DNA of 64,000 nt from contig JAKSVU010000005.1 of the NCBI GenBank assembly GCA_024413465.1, positions 1-64,000 on the forward strand. Reading direction: 5' to 3'. Made by a program: the position numbers and the translations under genes. Below, piece by piece: positions 15,910 to 25,413 of the stretch (its first letter is position 1; each line of letters opens with the position of its first letter). Source of the stretch: Alphaproteobacteria bacterium. GTDB taxonomy: Bacteria; Pseudomonadota; Alphaproteobacteria; CAAGCB01; CAG-977. The notes under the pieces were generated by a model. The model did no database searches. It worked only from the letters and a program-made list of their open reading frames with translations, and had not been told where the DNA came from.

Positions 15910-16526
15910 TACGCCTCCGTTTTAAAAGATTTATATTGTTTTTTGGAAATAATTTTATTTTTAAAAGCTTCTTCAACAACAGGAGCAATATCTTGTTCCA
16001 TTTTCTTCATTAACTCAATTTTTCCATTAAAACCAACTTTTGCTAAATCTTTATCAGCCAACATCAAATCATAAAAAGAAAGAGCTTTTTCATTATCTTG
16101 TCTTAATTCAGCCAATTTTGCTTGATATAGATAAGTTGCAGATAAATTGTCTTGATACAGCTCCAAAATATCACCTTCATAATGAACTGCCGTTTCTAAA
16201 TCTTTTCCGTTCACGGCAATCATACCTTGATTCAAGATATCCAACTTACGATTGAATATTTCTAATTTTCCATCAGCAAGTTTTTCTGCTTTTTTCTTTA
16301 AAATCAATCTTTCAGAAAATTTAATTCCTAAAAAGATAATCGGTTTAGCAATTAATTGATACCCCACAAAGTAAATAAGTATCAACACAAGCAATAAGAC
16401 GGCAACTGAAGTTTCAACTTGCCAACCAATCCATTCAATTCTGATAAAACCAGGATGATTTGCAAACCAAGAAGCAACAAATGCCCAGAATAGAAGAACG
16501 AGAGCTTTCCATATAACTTTCAGCAT
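15909..16526 (-). CDS. HemY-like inner-membrane protein (short)
   Basis: A 205-residue protein matching the N-terminal HemY region known downstream of the mitofilin-like gene in alphaproteobacteria. Two membrane segments lie at about 5-22 and 40-60. Between them is a motif like WFANHPGFIRIEWIGWQVET, characteristic of the family. A helical TPR-like part follows to about 170 and then a Lys-rich tail. Family members usually have a longer TPR region (roughly twice this length), so this copy is shortened. It sits three bases after the mitofilin-like gene and overlaps the GlpA-like gene by one base. The exact function is unknown; a role in membrane organisation or heme metabolism has been proposed. 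Confidence 0.75.
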   Translation of the reverse strand: MLKVIWKALVLLFWAFVASWFANHPGFIRIEWIGWQVETSVAVLLLVLILIYFVGYQLIAKPIIFLGIKFSERLILKKKAEKLADGKLEIFNRKLDILNQGMIAVNGKDLETAVHYEGDILELYQDNLSATYLYQAKLAELRQDNEKALSFYDLMLADKDLAKVGFNGKIELMKKMEQDIAPVVEEAFKNKIISKKQYKSFKTEA

Positions 16527-16529
16527 GAA

Positions 16530-17750
16530 TTATTCTCCTTCTACGGCATAAAGAATACCTAGCAATTTATCCAAGGTATTATCAATCGTTGTTGTCGCCA
16601 TAACGTACTTTTCAGCTGAAATCATCCAATCATTGAATAAAGCAAGTTTATCTTCTGGCATTTTTTTCAATTCAACTACGGCATCTGCAAACAAATCTTG
16701 TCTGATTTTTTGTTCTGCTTTTGCCAAAACTGCATTAACAGAAACGTCAGAATCTTCTGCATCTAAACGACGAATAACAATCAAGTCACTCACTTTTGCC
16801 AAGACTTTTTTATACCAAGTATCTTGAACACCAACGCGTTCATTCAACATTGTCTGTCTTGCCAAATCTTTAAATTCTTTATGCAACTTGCATTTTGTCA
16901 AGACACCTTCTTTTGAAATATTTTTCAATGGTGTCATTTGTTTTCTTAAATCACGATTGAATTTTGATAAAGAATAAGCTGATTCAAAAGCAACTTCAAA
17001 TTTATCACCTTTTTGAACGGCATCTTTCATTTGATTTACCATTAACAACAATGATGCAATGCGTTCCTTTTCAATATTTGATTTTGCTAATTTTTGTTCA
17101 ACGGCTGTCATTCTGGACATAACGGAAAGCATATAAGATGAATCTGCTTTCGTTTTTTCTAACCCTTCTGCTTTTTGAGTTAATTTTACAATATTTTCAT
17201 AAGCCGTATCTGCTTTAGCTGACAAATCACGAACGCTATCTTCTAACAATCCTGTTTTAGGCATAATTTCAACGACATGATCAATTTTTTTATCCATTCC
17301 GGTTTGGAATAATTCAAATTTTAATTCCATATCAGCTAATTTTTGTTCCAAAATGGCAATTTTTTGAGCGTCACTGACAGACTGACTCATCAAAGCGTCA
17401 ATATAAACTTCATGAGCTTGTTGTTGTTCTTGTTGTTGATTTTCTTCAACAACTGCCGTTTCAGCTTCTGTTGTTTCGCCACTTGTTGCAACTGGAGTAA
17501 CCTCTATTTTTTGTTCAACAACTTTCATATCTGGTTCGCGCATTTTATCCCAAACCTTTAAAACGTATGGCATAACAGCATTACGAGATTGTGGAACACC
17601 AAAAACACCACCTAAAAGAACAGCCAAGACTAAAACACAGCACAAACCACCATGTCCCTTGCTTTTGGTCTGTTTTTGTTGAACGTTTTCTTCTTCTTTT
17701 TGTTCAACAGGTTGATTTTCTGTTTTTTCTTCAATATTAGTTGTTGTCAT
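16530..17750 (-). CDS. mitofilin-like (COG4223) inner-membrane protein
   Basis: A 406-residue protein with a charged Glu/Gln-rich cytoplasmic N-terminus (1-32), one membrane segment at about 34-52 (GGLCCVLVLAVLLGGVFGVP), a Gln-rich stretch near 105-112, and a long coiled coil (about 115-230). The C-terminal domain has the spacing of alphaproteobacterial Mic60/mitofilin homologues. These shape inner-membrane architecture, and the mitofilin-hemY order divergent from tsaD is a known alphaproteobacterial arrangement, usually beside hemC/hemD. No hem genes are seen here; a GlpA-like operon follows instead. The divergent promoter region with tsaD is only 83 bases. Confidence 0.8.
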   Translation of the reverse strand: MTTTNIEEKTENQPVEQKEEENVQQKQTKSKGHGGLCCVLVLAVLLGGVFGVPQSRNAVMPYVLKVWDKMREPDMKVVEQKIEVTPVATSGETTEAETAVVEENQQQEQQQAHEVYIDALMSQSVSDAQKIAILEQKLADMELKFELFQTGMDKKIDHVVEIMPKTGLLEDSVRDLSAKADTAYENIVKLTQKAEGLEKTKADSSYMLSVMSRMTAVEQKLAKSNIEKERIASLLLMVNQMKDAVQKGDKFEVAFESAYSLSKFNRDLRKQMTPLKNISKEGVLTKCKLHKEFKDLARQTMLNERVGVQDTWYKKVLAKVSDLIVIRRLDAEDSDVSVNAVLAKAEQKIRQDLFADAVVELKKMPEDKLALFNDWMISAEKYVMATTTIDNTLDKLLGILYAVEGE

Positions 17751-17833
17751 TTAGACCTCCGTATATTATCTTAGGGGGGATTTTATCATTTTTTACGAGT
17801 ATGAATAGAAAAATTTAACATGAAAGTGAAAAA

Positions 17834-18859
17834 ATGTTTGTTTTAGGGATTGAATCAAGTTGTGATGAAACAGCTGCAGCCGTTGTAAATGAACGGAAAG
17901 AGCTACTTTCAAGCGTTGTCTTTACACAACCGGAACATACTCAATTTGGAGGGGTTGTTCCTGAAATCGCAGCTCGAGCTCATCTTGAGAAGGTAACTTC
18001 TATCGTTCCAGAAGCTTTAAAACAGGCAAAAATTGATTTTTCTGACCTTTCTGCTGTCGCAGCTTCTTGTGGACCTGGCTTAATCGGTGGTGTTATTGTT
18101 GGAACAATGACTGCAAAAGCCATTGCCTGCGTTCAAAAAATTCCTTTTATTGCCGTTAATCACTTAGAAGCTCATGCTTTGACAGTCCGTCTATCACAAG
18201 ACGTTCCTTTCCCATATTTACTGCTTTTAACTTCCGGAGGTCATTGTCAAATTTTGGTTGCCGAAGGTGTCGGTAAATTTAAACGGTTGGGGGCAACGAT
18301 TGATGATGCTGCTGGTGAAGCCTTTGATAAAGTTGCTAAAATGATGGGATTGGGTTATCCAGGCGGTCCTAAAATTGAAAAATATGCCTTAACAGGTGAC
18401 TCCAAAAAATATGATTTACCTCGTCCAATGGTTGGAAAACCAGGATGCGATTTATCATTTTCCGGTTTAAAAACAGCAGTTCGCAGAATAATTGCAGAAA
18501 AACAAGATTTAACTGAACAAGAAAAAGCTGATTTAGCAGCCAGTTTTCAACAAGCCGTTCTTGATTCTTTGTGTTCAAGACTAAAAAATGCAATTAAAAT
18601 TTTCAAAAAAGATTATCCAAACGGTACACACCTTGTCGTTGCTGGGGGTGTTGCCGCAAATATGGCTTTACGAAACGCTTTAGAAACACTTGCAAGCAAA
18701 CATAAACTCACTTTTGCAGTTGCCCCAATGAAATTTTGCACAGATAATGGGGCAATGGTCGCTTGGGCTGGAATGGAACATTTTCTAAAAGGAGATTCTG
18801 ATCCTTTAACGTTTATGCCCCGTCCGCGTTGGCCTCTTGATCCAACAACAAACAGATAG
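17834..18859 (+). CDS. tsaD: tRNA N6-adenosine threonylcarbamoyltransferase
   Basis: Transfers threonylcarbamoyl to A37 of ANN-decoding tRNAs together with TsaB and TsaE. The 341 residues are full length. The ASKHA nucleotide-binding start reads FVLGIESSCDETAAAVV, the metal ligands are His110 and His114 in NHLEAH, and the phosphate loop TSGGHCQI is present near 137-144. LSFSGLKTAV and AGGVAANMALR are also clear. The protein is cytoplasmic and probably essential. gpsA follows after 14 bases with its own AAAGGA site. Confidence 0.97.
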   Translation: MFVLGIESSCDETAAAVVNERKELLSSVVFTQPEHTQFGGVVPEIAARAHLEKVTSIVPEALKQAKIDFSDLSAVAASCGPGLIGGVIVGTMTAKAIACVQKIPFIAVNHLEAHALTVRLSQDVPFPYLLLLTSGGHCQILVAEGVGKFKRLGATIDDAAGEAFDKVAKMMGLGYPGGPKIEKYALTGDSKKYDLPRPMVGKPGCDLSFSGLKTAVRRIIAEKQDLTEQEKADLAASFQQAVLDSLCSRLKNAIKIFKKDYPNGTHLVVAGGVAANMALRNALETLASKHKLTFAVAPMKFCTDNGAMVAWAGMEHFLKGDSDPLTFMPRPRWPLDPTTNR

Positions 18860-18873
18860 AAAGGATTTGACGA

Positions 18874-19863
18874 ATGAATAAAATATCCGTTTTAGGCGCT
18901 GGTGCTTGGGGAACTGCTCTCGCAAAAATCGTTGCTAAAAACGTTCCATCTGTTTCCTTGTGGGCTCGTGAAGCTGATTTAGTCCAAACAATTAATACAA
19001 CGCACGTCAATCAAACGTATCTTCCAAACGTTATACTGCCGAACAATTTGGTCGCAACGAACGATTTAACACAAGCTATTACAGATGCTGAAGCTATTTT
19101 GTTAGTTATTCCTGCTCAATTTTTACGCACAACAATTGAAAAAGTTGCTTCTATTTGGCCTAAAAACGTCCCTGCCGTAATTTGTTGTAAAGGGATAGAA
19201 CAAAAAACAGGGGCTTTAATGAGTGAAATGTTGGCGGAATATATGCCTAAAACACCTATTGCTATTATTTCAGGTCCTACTTTTGCAGAAGAAGCTGCTA
19301 TGGATAAACCCACGGCTGTCACTTTGGCTTGTGCAGATGAAGAATTGGGAAAAGAACTTGTAAAATCATTAGGTTCTCACACGTTCCGCCCTTACTATAC
19401 GAATGACTTGATTTCCGTTCAAATTGGAGGAGCCGTAAAAAACGTAATGGCAATTGCCGCAGGAATTGTCGCTGGGAAAAAATTAGGTGATAATGCCCAC
19501 GCTGCTATGCTTACTCGTGGATTGGCTGAAATTTCCAGATTAGCAGTTGCTTTGGGTGGTTCTGCTCAAACGCTAATGGGATTAGCAGGAATGGGCGATT
19601 TACTCTTAACGGCAAACAGTACTCAATCCAGAAACTATACAGTTGGTTTAGAATTAGGTGCTGGCAAATCGTTAGCAAAAATTTTGTCAGATAAAAAAAC
19701 GGTTGCAGAAGGTGTCTATACAGCCTCTGCAGTATTAGAACGCGCAAAACAATTAAACGTTGAAATGCCTATTTGTGAATCCTTGTCAAAAATTATGAAT
19801 GACAATGTCAGCATTGATGACGTCATTGAAAATTTATTTGGGCGCCCTTTCAAAAAGGAATAA
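18874..19863 (+). CDS. gpsA: glycerol-3-phosphate dehydrogenase [NAD(P)+]
   Basis: Reduces dihydroxyacetone phosphate to sn-glycerol 3-phosphate for phospholipid synthesis (EC 1.1.1.94). It has 329 residues. The Rossmann motif VLGAGAWGTALA is at residues 6-17, ISGPTFAEE is near 132-140, and the catalytic-lysine region GGAVKNVMAIAAG is near 187-199, followed by GLAGMGDLLLT near 230-240. It lies in a run tsaD-gpsA-PHP phosphatase with 14- and 3-base gaps, so they are probably cotranscribed. Confidence 0.97.
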   Translation: MNKISVLGAGAWGTALAKIVAKNVPSVSLWAREADLVQTINTTHVNQTYLPNVILPNNLVATNDLTQAITDAEAILLVIPAQFLRTTIEKVASIWPKNVPAVICCKGIEQKTGALMSEMLAEYMPKTPIAIISGPTFAEEAAMDKPTAVTLACADEELGKELVKSLGSHTFRPYYTNDLISVQIGGAVKNVMAIAAGIVAGKKLGDNAHAAMLTRGLAEISRLAVALGGSAQTLMGLAGMGDLLLTANSTQSRNYTVGLELGAGKSLAKILSDKKTVAEGVYTASAVLERAKQLNVEMPICESLSKIMNDNVSIDDVIENLFGRPFKKE

Positions 19864-19866
19864 AAA

Positions 19867-20634
19867 ATGATTCCATACAATTTTCATACGCATACCCCTC
19901 GTTGCCAACACGCATATGGCAGTGAACGTGAATATATTGAAAAAGCCATTTCAGTTGGGATGAAAACACTCGGGTTTTCAGATCACTGTCCAGTCCCTTT
20001 CAAAAACGGATACGTATCAAAAATGCGAATGACAATGGATGAAGCTCCTGAATATGTTGAAACTATTCGAAAATTAGCTGAAGAATACGCCTCTCAAATC
20101 AAAATTTTAGTCGGTTTTGAAATGGAATATTTTCCTCAATATTTCGAAGAACAAATCAAATTTTTTGACTCACTGGGAATAGATTATTTAATTTTAGGAC
20201 AACATTTTCTTTATGATGAAGCGCCTTCTGCTTACACAGGCAACCCAACATCCAATCCTCAAGATTTAAAAGACTATGTCAAAATCGTCACAACAGGAAT
20301 GAAAACAGGTAAATTTAAATACCTTTGCCATCCAGATGTTCTCAATTTTACAGGCGATCAAAACCTGTTTTTAGAAGAAATGTATCACGTTTGTGTTTGC
20401 GCAAAACAATTGAATATTCCTTTGGAAGTTAACGGATTAGGAACAGACGGACACCGCAATTATCCAAACCCTGCTTTTTGGAACCTTGCCCAATCAGTTG
20501 GCAATACAGCCATCGTAGGAATGGACGTCCACAAAACAGAATTGATGACAAATCAAGCCGTCTATGACAAATGCCAAAACTTGATTATCTCGCATAATCT
20601 TCCATTAGCCGACATCGATAAGGTATTTGGATAA
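19867..20634 (+). CDS. PHP-domain histidinol-phosphatase-like hydrolase
   Basis: A 255-residue metal-dependent phosphoesterase of the HisJ/HisK type. The N-terminal PHP motif NFHTHTPRCQHA carries the first metal His pair (7, 9), GFSDHCPVPFKNG is near residue 36, GFEMEYFPQY gives the Glu ligand, GQHFL and CHPDVLNF the later His ligands, and VGMDVH near the C-terminus the last. Likely substrate: histidinol phosphate or a related phosphomonoester. No other his genes are nearby, so the substrate is uncertain. The start is three bases after gpsA. Confidence 0.85.
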   Translation: MIPYNFHTHTPRCQHAYGSEREYIEKAISVGMKTLGFSDHCPVPFKNGYVSKMRMTMDEAPEYVETIRKLAEEYASQIKILVGFEMEYFPQYFEEQIKFFDSLGIDYLILGQHFLYDEAPSAYTGNPTSNPQDLKDYVKIVTTGMKTGKFKYLCHPDVLNFTGDQNLFLEEMYHVCVCAKQLNIPLEVNGLGTDGHRNYPNPAFWNLAQSVGNTAIVGMDVHKTELMTNQAVYDKCQNLIISHNLPLADIDKVFG

Positions 20635-20687
20635 ACGATCAAAATAAATCGCTTTTTCATCTATTTCGACAAAATTTACAAGTCCAA

Positions 20688-20726
20688 ATTCGGCAGTTTG
20701 TGACTTTTTCGTTCGGCAGTTTGTGA
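20688..20726. repeat. short tandem direct repeat, possible IS-end relic
   Basis: TTCGGCAGTTTGTGAC occurs twice (20688-20703 and 20711-20726), 23 bases apart, in the convergent gap between the PHP and HAD genes. Read on the other strand the unit is GTCACAAACTGCCGAA, which resembles the multiple terminal repeats of IS21-like elements. No transposase is present, so this may be a relic or a binding site. Confidence 0.35.
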
Positions 20727-20732
20727 CAAGTT

Positions 20733-21479
20733 TTATGCTGCTTTTTCTTTCTTTTCAATTTTAGCCACGATTTTCAACAATTCTTTGAAATCTGTCATTG
20801 TATATTTCGGAGTTGCCTTATATTCGTGATCACCCTGATTGGACTTGAAAAATACGGATATTATTCCAGCTTCATTTGCCCCATGGACGTCTCGCAATAA
20901 ATCATTCCCAACAAAAATTGCTTCAGATGGTTTTACTCCCAAAGCTTTCAATGCTTTTTCAAATAATCTTTTATCCGGCTTACGATATCCATAATCTCCG
21001 GATACGATAATTGGTGAAAAATAATCGAGTAATCCAACTGAATTTAATTCAGGTAAAGCCCAAGCTGATTGAGCATCAGAAACACAAGCCAACTTGTATT
21101 TTTTACGCAATTTATCCAAAGTTTCCTGCACACCATCATATAGTTTTAATGAAAAACGAGAGGCTCCTCTGTATAACTCTGCTGTAATAACAGGCAATTG
21201 TTTTAATTTTTCAGCAGACAACGTTTTTGTAAAAGGAGTTTGATATTTTTCAATGATTTCTTTGAACAAAGCAACAGCATCAAATTCAGCATGATCTTCA
21301 TCATTTAAACGCTGATGTTCATTGATTGCAAAATATTCCTGTTTTAATTTTAATGGATCAATTTTGACCCCTTGAAAATCTAAAAAATTACTGACAGTTC
21401 TGTATAAATTATCATCAACTTCACTTGTCCAAATTTCTGACAAAGTTCCATTAATATCAAATAAAATAGCTTTAATCAT
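20733..21479 (-). CDS. HAD-family hydrolase
   Basis: A 248-residue HAD protein. Motif I reads ILFDINGTLSE at 5-15: the nucleophile Asp8 is present, but the second Asp of the usual DxD is Asn, as in some dehalogenase-like members, so phosphatase activity is not certain. Motif II is in LACVSDAQSAW, and motif III and IV elements (YRKPDKRLFEKALKALG, FVGNDLLRDVHGANEAG) are intact. The Lys-Glu-rich tail ends KIEKKEKAA. The start overlaps the stop of the upstream kinase-like gene by one base, so the two are coupled. The substrate is unknown. Confidence 0.85.
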   Translation of the reverse strand: MIKAILFDINGTLSEIWTSEVDDNLYRTVSNFLDFQGVKIDPLKLKQEYFAINEHQRLNDEDHAEFDAVALFKEIIEKYQTPFTKTLSAEKLKQLPVITAELYRGASRFSLKLYDGVQETLDKLRKKYKLACVSDAQSAWALPELNSVGLLDYFSPIIVSGDYGYRKPDKRLFEKALKALGVKPSEAIFVGNDLLRDVHGANEAGIISVFFKSNQGDHEYKATPKYTMTDFKELLKIVAKIEKKEKAA

Positions 21480-22486
21480 TATTCACCTTCTAGAAAACAA
21501 TTGCGGGCTTCATATATCAATTGGCAACGATAATCATCATCTAACCATTCATTTCTGCTGATACGTAATAAATTTATGCCCATATAAAACGGTAACCGTT
21601 TTGTAATAGAATTAAATGCAGCTTCTTGATCTGGAAATAAAGAACAATATTCCATTAAAAAATGACGAATAAAGGGTTCAACTTCATATTTATTTCCTGT
21701 CGTTCTTAAAAAGAAATGAAATAATTCTGCACACATTCTGCCAATATCAAAAATACGGTCAGCATACATACATCTTTCCAAATCAAAGGAAATAACGTTT
21801 TCCCCATCACCAAACATAAAGTTTTCCGGAGTTGCATCCCCATGAACGATAACTTTATTGTCTTGCCACATTTCTTCGCGTTCTGCCCAAGCCATACCTT
21901 CTTGTTCAAAAAATTCAACTTCTTCTGGCTCCAAGGCATCTCGAACTTGATCGATCATTCTACCCAAATAATTTTTTGGCCAATCAAAATCAACTAATTC
22001 TTCTTGTACAGTATTGTTGTGCCATTTAGCAAAAAAATGTCCTAAAGCTCCCAACTTTTCATAAATAAGAGCTTCATCTCCTGTTTCCAAAGCACGTTCC
22101 AAAATACTACTTAGCAATTCGCCTTCACAGAATTCGATTGTCAACAACCCATCTAATTCATAATTTTTACCGTATGGTTTTGCTACGTAATATGGAGATT
22201 CATCAAATCCAAATTCACGCATTTTCGATAAATTAAAATATTCTCGTTCTAGCTTTTTCCAAGTTAATTCTGGATCATCAATTGCATCATTGAAAAAATA
22301 CTTTCCAATAATTTTGACACCACTATTTTGTTCTTGATATAAATAGACGGCATTTGAACCATTTAATCTATACACATCATAAACTGGATTTTCAACTTCA
22401 ACACCTGTTTGTGGTTGAATTTCATCCTTTAAATAAGTGTATAACGGATCATCTTCCTCAACAATACCTTGGTAAACAGCAGGCAT
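21479..22486 (-). CDS. aminoglycoside/choline-kinase-like phosphotransferase
   Basis: A 335-residue APH-superfamily kinase-like protein. The catalytic loop VIHGDATPENFMFG (HxDxxxxN) lies near residues 215-228, followed by VISFDLERC, whose Asp is the Mg ligand. The N-terminal lobe includes YLYQEQNSGVKIIGKYFF, with Lys as the ATP-contact candidate. Proteins of this family phosphorylate small alcohols, sugars or choline, or act as antibiotic kinases. Here the coupling with a HAD hydrolase and a type I phosphodiesterase suggests metabolism of a phosphorylated small molecule, but no substrate can be named. Confidence 0.8.
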   Translation of the reverse strand: MPAVYQGIVEEDDPLYTYLKDEIQPQTGVEVENPVYDVYRLNGSNAVYLYQEQNSGVKIIGKYFFNDAIDDPELTWKKLEREYFNLSKMREFGFDESPYYVAKPYGKNYELDGLLTIEFCEGELLSSILERALETGDEALIYEKLGALGHFFAKWHNNTVQEELVDFDWPKNYLGRMIDQVRDALEPEEVEFFEQEGMAWAEREEMWQDNKVIVHGDATPENFMFGDGENVISFDLERCMYADRIFDIGRMCAELFHFFLRTTGNKYEVEPFIRHFLMEYCSLFPDQEAAFNSITKRLPFYMGINLLRISRNEWLDDDYRCQLIYEARNCFLEGE

Positions 22487-22504
22487 TTTCTTTTACTTTC
22501 ACTC

Positions 22505-23704
22505 CTATTTTTTAGAAATCATAATCAAGGGAACGTTTATTTCAGCTTCAGTCATACCGGAATGAACTCCCTTCATATCAAAAAACGTATAATTTTCACC
22601 ATAACGTTGTCGCAAAGATTTATTGGTTATCCCAATCAAAACGTAATCACCGATAAAATCCAATGCTTTTGAATGAGGTTCTCCTTCACCAAACAAATGA
22701 TATTTAAAAACCTCTTCACGCGACATCATTGCAAAATCTTTTTTCAAATAAGTCATGTATAACTTTTTAAATTCAGCTTCTTTTCCCGGTTTTAAAAAGA
22801 TACTCGTTATTCTTTCATCTAAACTGATTGGATGAGCTAAACAATCAACCAAATTACCACAATCATTAGCGTAAATTGCTCTTTCTAGCGTCATCATCCC
22901 GTGATCAGCTGTAACCAAAATCAAAGTATCATCCTTCATTTTTTTGGACATAGTGTGTAGCCGTTGGTTGATTGCTCGAACAACTTGCGCATATGGTGAG
23001 GGAGGTGCAACTTTTCCTTTTTTAGCTTCTGTTGGATTTGATAAAGTTGCTTCAGGCGACGTCAAATGTCCTGAATGATCCGGATCTGGCCAATAAGCAA
23101 AGATAAAATGGCGTCCCTCTTGATCTGCAAATTTTAATGATTTTTCACATAATTGACGAATAGAAGTAGGTCTTCCAGGTCTAAATGGAGCAGATAAATC
23201 CCCAATTTGAACTTCTCCTTTAGTTGCTTTTTTAATCTTATCAAAAATATGTTCGTATTGAACTAAATCAGCAGCTTTTCCTTCTGTAATATCCTCTTTT
23301 GTATAAAAATTCCTATTAGTAAAATACTCGACAACCTTATCGTATTCTTTAAAATAGGCCTGCCATCCTAACCACCCATGAACAATAGGAGGAACGCCAG
23401 AATATAAACTTGTCATACAAGCTGCCGTCGTTGATGGATACATACTATGAATTGTATCTATTTGTTTTTGACGCAAAAAAGATTCAGGAGGAAGTATGTT
23501 TTTCATTGGAACGTCCCCCATGGCATCAAAAACCATAAAAATAATATTTTTGTAGCCTTTTTTCAATTCTTCATCAACTGCTGGCAAAGTCTTATACGGC
23601 GTTTGAACGCCATAATGCTTTAATACGGATGATATCAACGATAAAATTGAATGATCATAATTAACCATCAGTTTTGGTTTTAAAGAAAGAGATAACGTTC
23701 CCAT
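22505..23704 (-). CDS. alkaline phosphatase / nucleotide pyrophosphatase family protein
   Basis: A 399-residue member of the type I phosphodiesterase family (PF01663). IIFMVFDAMGDVP (54-66) carries the first metal Asp, STTAACMTSLYSGVPP (about 90-105) the Thr nucleophile, YWPDPDHSGH the middle Asp/His ligands, and VTADHGMMTLE the second metal pair. A late GVHSGMTEAEINVPL supplies the final His. No signal peptide is seen, so it is probably cytoplasmic, unlike most secreted phosphatases. It heads a leftward three-gene group with a kinase-like and a HAD gene (18-base and 1-base-overlap junctions). Confidence 0.85.
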   Translation of the reverse strand: MGTLSLSLKPKLMVNYDHSILSLISSVLKHYGVQTPYKTLPAVDEELKKGYKNIIFMVFDAMGDVPMKNILPPESFLRQKQIDTIHSMYPSTTAACMTSLYSGVPPIVHGWLGWQAYFKEYDKVVEYFTNRNFYTKEDITEGKAADLVQYEHIFDKIKKATKGEVQIGDLSAPFRPGRPTSIRQLCEKSLKFADQEGRHFIFAYWPDPDHSGHLTSPEATLSNPTEAKKGKVAPPSPYAQVVRAINQRLHTMSKKMKDDTLILVTADHGMMTLERAIYANDCGNLVDCLAHPISLDERITSIFLKPGKEAEFKKLYMTYLKKDFAMMSREEVFKYHLFGEGEPHSKALDFIGDYVLIGITNKSLRQRYGENYTFFDMKGVHSGMTEAEINVPLIMISKK

Positions 23705-23843
23705 AAAAACTCTACTCCGTAATTTTAAATTTCATAAAATTATAGTAAAAAAAAGATAAAAAAGGTTTAATAAACATATTTAAAATATCAAACTTTTTTG
23801 CTAAAATAACAGCAAACTTTAATTTGTGGATTGGAAATGAAAT

Positions 23844-24644
23844 ATGAAAAAAATTATTTTATCGGTTTGCGCACTTGCTCTTATCTTATTTTTGTTTATG
23901 GGGAAAAAAATGGAACGTCAAGGAATAACAAAACACTTACCTACGGATTATAAACAATTCGTCATAGGACATCGTGGAGCTCGTCCAATGGTTCCTGAAA
24001 ACACCCTTTCAGCATTCAAATATGCAAAGGAACACGGTGTAAAAATGGTAGAGCTTGACGTTATGCTGACCGCAGATAAAATTCCTGTCGTATTTCATGA
24101 CGAAACGTTAAAAAGAATGGCCAGAAATCCAGCTCGGATTGATGAACTCACTTTCGAAGAATTACAAAAAATTGAATTACCTGCAGGAGAACGAGTTCCT
24201 TCCTTTGACGCAGTTGTCAAATTATTAAAAGAACTGGATTTATCCGTAAACGTTGAAATTAAACCATCTAAACCGGAATTTGCCAAAATTACGGCACAAA
24301 AAGCATGGGAATGTATCAAAGCAAATGATTTTGCTGATCACGTTTTCGTATCTAGTTTTGAATGGGATAGTTTGTTCGAATTTAAAAAATTAGCTCCATC
24401 CATCAAACGTGGTGTTTTAGTCGAAGACGTCTCTCCAGATTGGCGTGAAACAGCTAAAAAGTTAGAAGCATTTTCTATCAATTATGATGCAAATTTATTG
24501 ACACCTGCTTTAATTGAAGAAATTCACTCTCTCGGCTACAAAATATTAGTTTGGACTGTCAATGATAAAAAAGTTGCCAATACTTTGTTTGAACAAGGCA
24601 TTTTTGCAATCTTTTCAGATGAGCCCGACATTTTAGGGGAATAA
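23844..24644 (+). CDS. glycerophosphodiester phosphodiesterase
   Basis: Hydrolyses glycerophosphodiesters to glycerol 3-phosphate and an alcohol. The 266 residues begin with an N-terminal hydrophobic anchor or signal (4-20, IILSVCALALILFLFMG). The family core follows: VIGHRGARPMVPENTLSAF (42-60, catalytic HRG...PENT), ELDVMLTADKIPVVFHDETL (metal Glu/Asp and catalytic His), then NVEIKP and VWTVND. Glycerol 3-phosphate produced could feed the GlpA-like operon. It converges on the acetyltransferase gene with only two bases between stops. Confidence 0.9.
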   Translation: MKKIILSVCALALILFLFMGKKMERQGITKHLPTDYKQFVIGHRGARPMVPENTLSAFKYAKEHGVKMVELDVMLTADKIPVVFHDETLKRMARNPARIDELTFEELQKIELPAGERVPSFDAVVKLLKELDLSVNVEIKPSKPEFAKITAQKAWECIKANDFADHVFVSSFEWDSLFEFKKLAPSIKRGVLVEDVSPDWRETAKKLEAFSINYDANLLTPALIEEIHSLGYKILVWTVNDKKVANTLFEQGIFAIFSDEPDILGE

Positions 24645-24660
24645 TTTTATTTCCCTAAAA
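24631..24660. terminator. bidirectional terminator overlapping two convergent stop codons
   Basis: TTTTAGGG (24631-24638) pairs with CCCTAAAA (24653-24660), extended by AA/TT with one bulged G. Both stop codons (24642-24644 and 24647-24649) lie in the loop. The stem provides A- and T-runs on each side, so it can act for both strands. Confidence 0.65.
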
Positions 24661-25294
24661 ACTCTTTGATAATTTTCTTTACTTCATCAAGATGACTGTT
24701 TGTCAAAACAGGAATGAGAGTATTTATTTCCTCAATTTTCTTATCCCACCATTTCCATTTCAACATTAATTCAATCAGTTCATCATCAAATCTCTTGCGC
24801 AAAAATTTTGCAGGATTACCTACAACAATCGTATACGGATCAACGTCACTCCCTACAACACTGTTTGCTCCGATAATCGCCCCATTTCCAATATGAACAC
24901 CTGGCAAAATAACTGCATTTTGCCCAATCCATATGTCATTTTCAATAATTGTATCCCCTTTTAAAGGTAAATCATTTTTTGACGGAGGATTCATATTCCA
25001 ACCTTCAAGCGTATAAAAAGGGAACGTTGAAACGGCATTCATCTGATGATTTGCCCCATTCATCACAAATTCAACACCTTTAGCAATCTGACAAAATTTG
25101 CCAATAATTAACTTATCCCCATTCCATTCATAAAAATGTGTAACATGACGTTCAAAATCTGAATCTGCAATATAGGTAAAATCTCCCACAATGATATTTG
25201 AATTTTTAATTGCAGGTTTTACGTAAATTTCATCAAAATATCCAGCTATTGGATACAGCGTATTCGGATCTGGATTTTTACCATTTTTCATCAT
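24647..25294 (-). CDS. CatB/Vat-like O-acetyltransferase
   Basis: A 215-residue left-handed beta-helix acetyltransferase of the xenobiotic (virginiamycin/chloramphenicol CatB) family. Hexapeptide-like repeats are visible (IGKFCQIAKGVEF, IIENDIWIGQNAVILPGVHI, GNGAIIGANSVV), with the catalytic-His segment NGANHQMNAVSTFPF and the typical end VVGNPAKFLRKRFDDE. Such proteins acetylate streptogramins or chloramphenicol; genomic copies can instead modify surface sugars. No neighbouring resistance gene is seen, so the substrate is open. Confidence 0.85.
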   Translation of the reverse strand: MMKNGKNPDPNTLYPIAGYFDEIYVKPAIKNSNIIVGDFTYIADSDFERHVTHFYEWNGDKLIIGKFCQIAKGVEFVMNGANHQMNAVSTFPFYTLEGWNMNPPSKNDLPLKGDTIIENDIWIGQNAVILPGVHIGNGAIIGANSVVGSDVDPYTIVVGNPAKFLRKRFDDELIELMLKWKWWDKKIEEINTLIPVLTNSHLDEVKKIIKEFLGK

Positions 25295-25413
25295 TTTTTC
25301 CCTTATTTACATTCTGTTTTTTATTTTAATCAAAATTTACAAGAAAATCACTTTTTAAATTGAAAAAAATGTATTATATTTTCCTAAAAATTTGTTGAAG
25401 AAAAGGAGATAAA

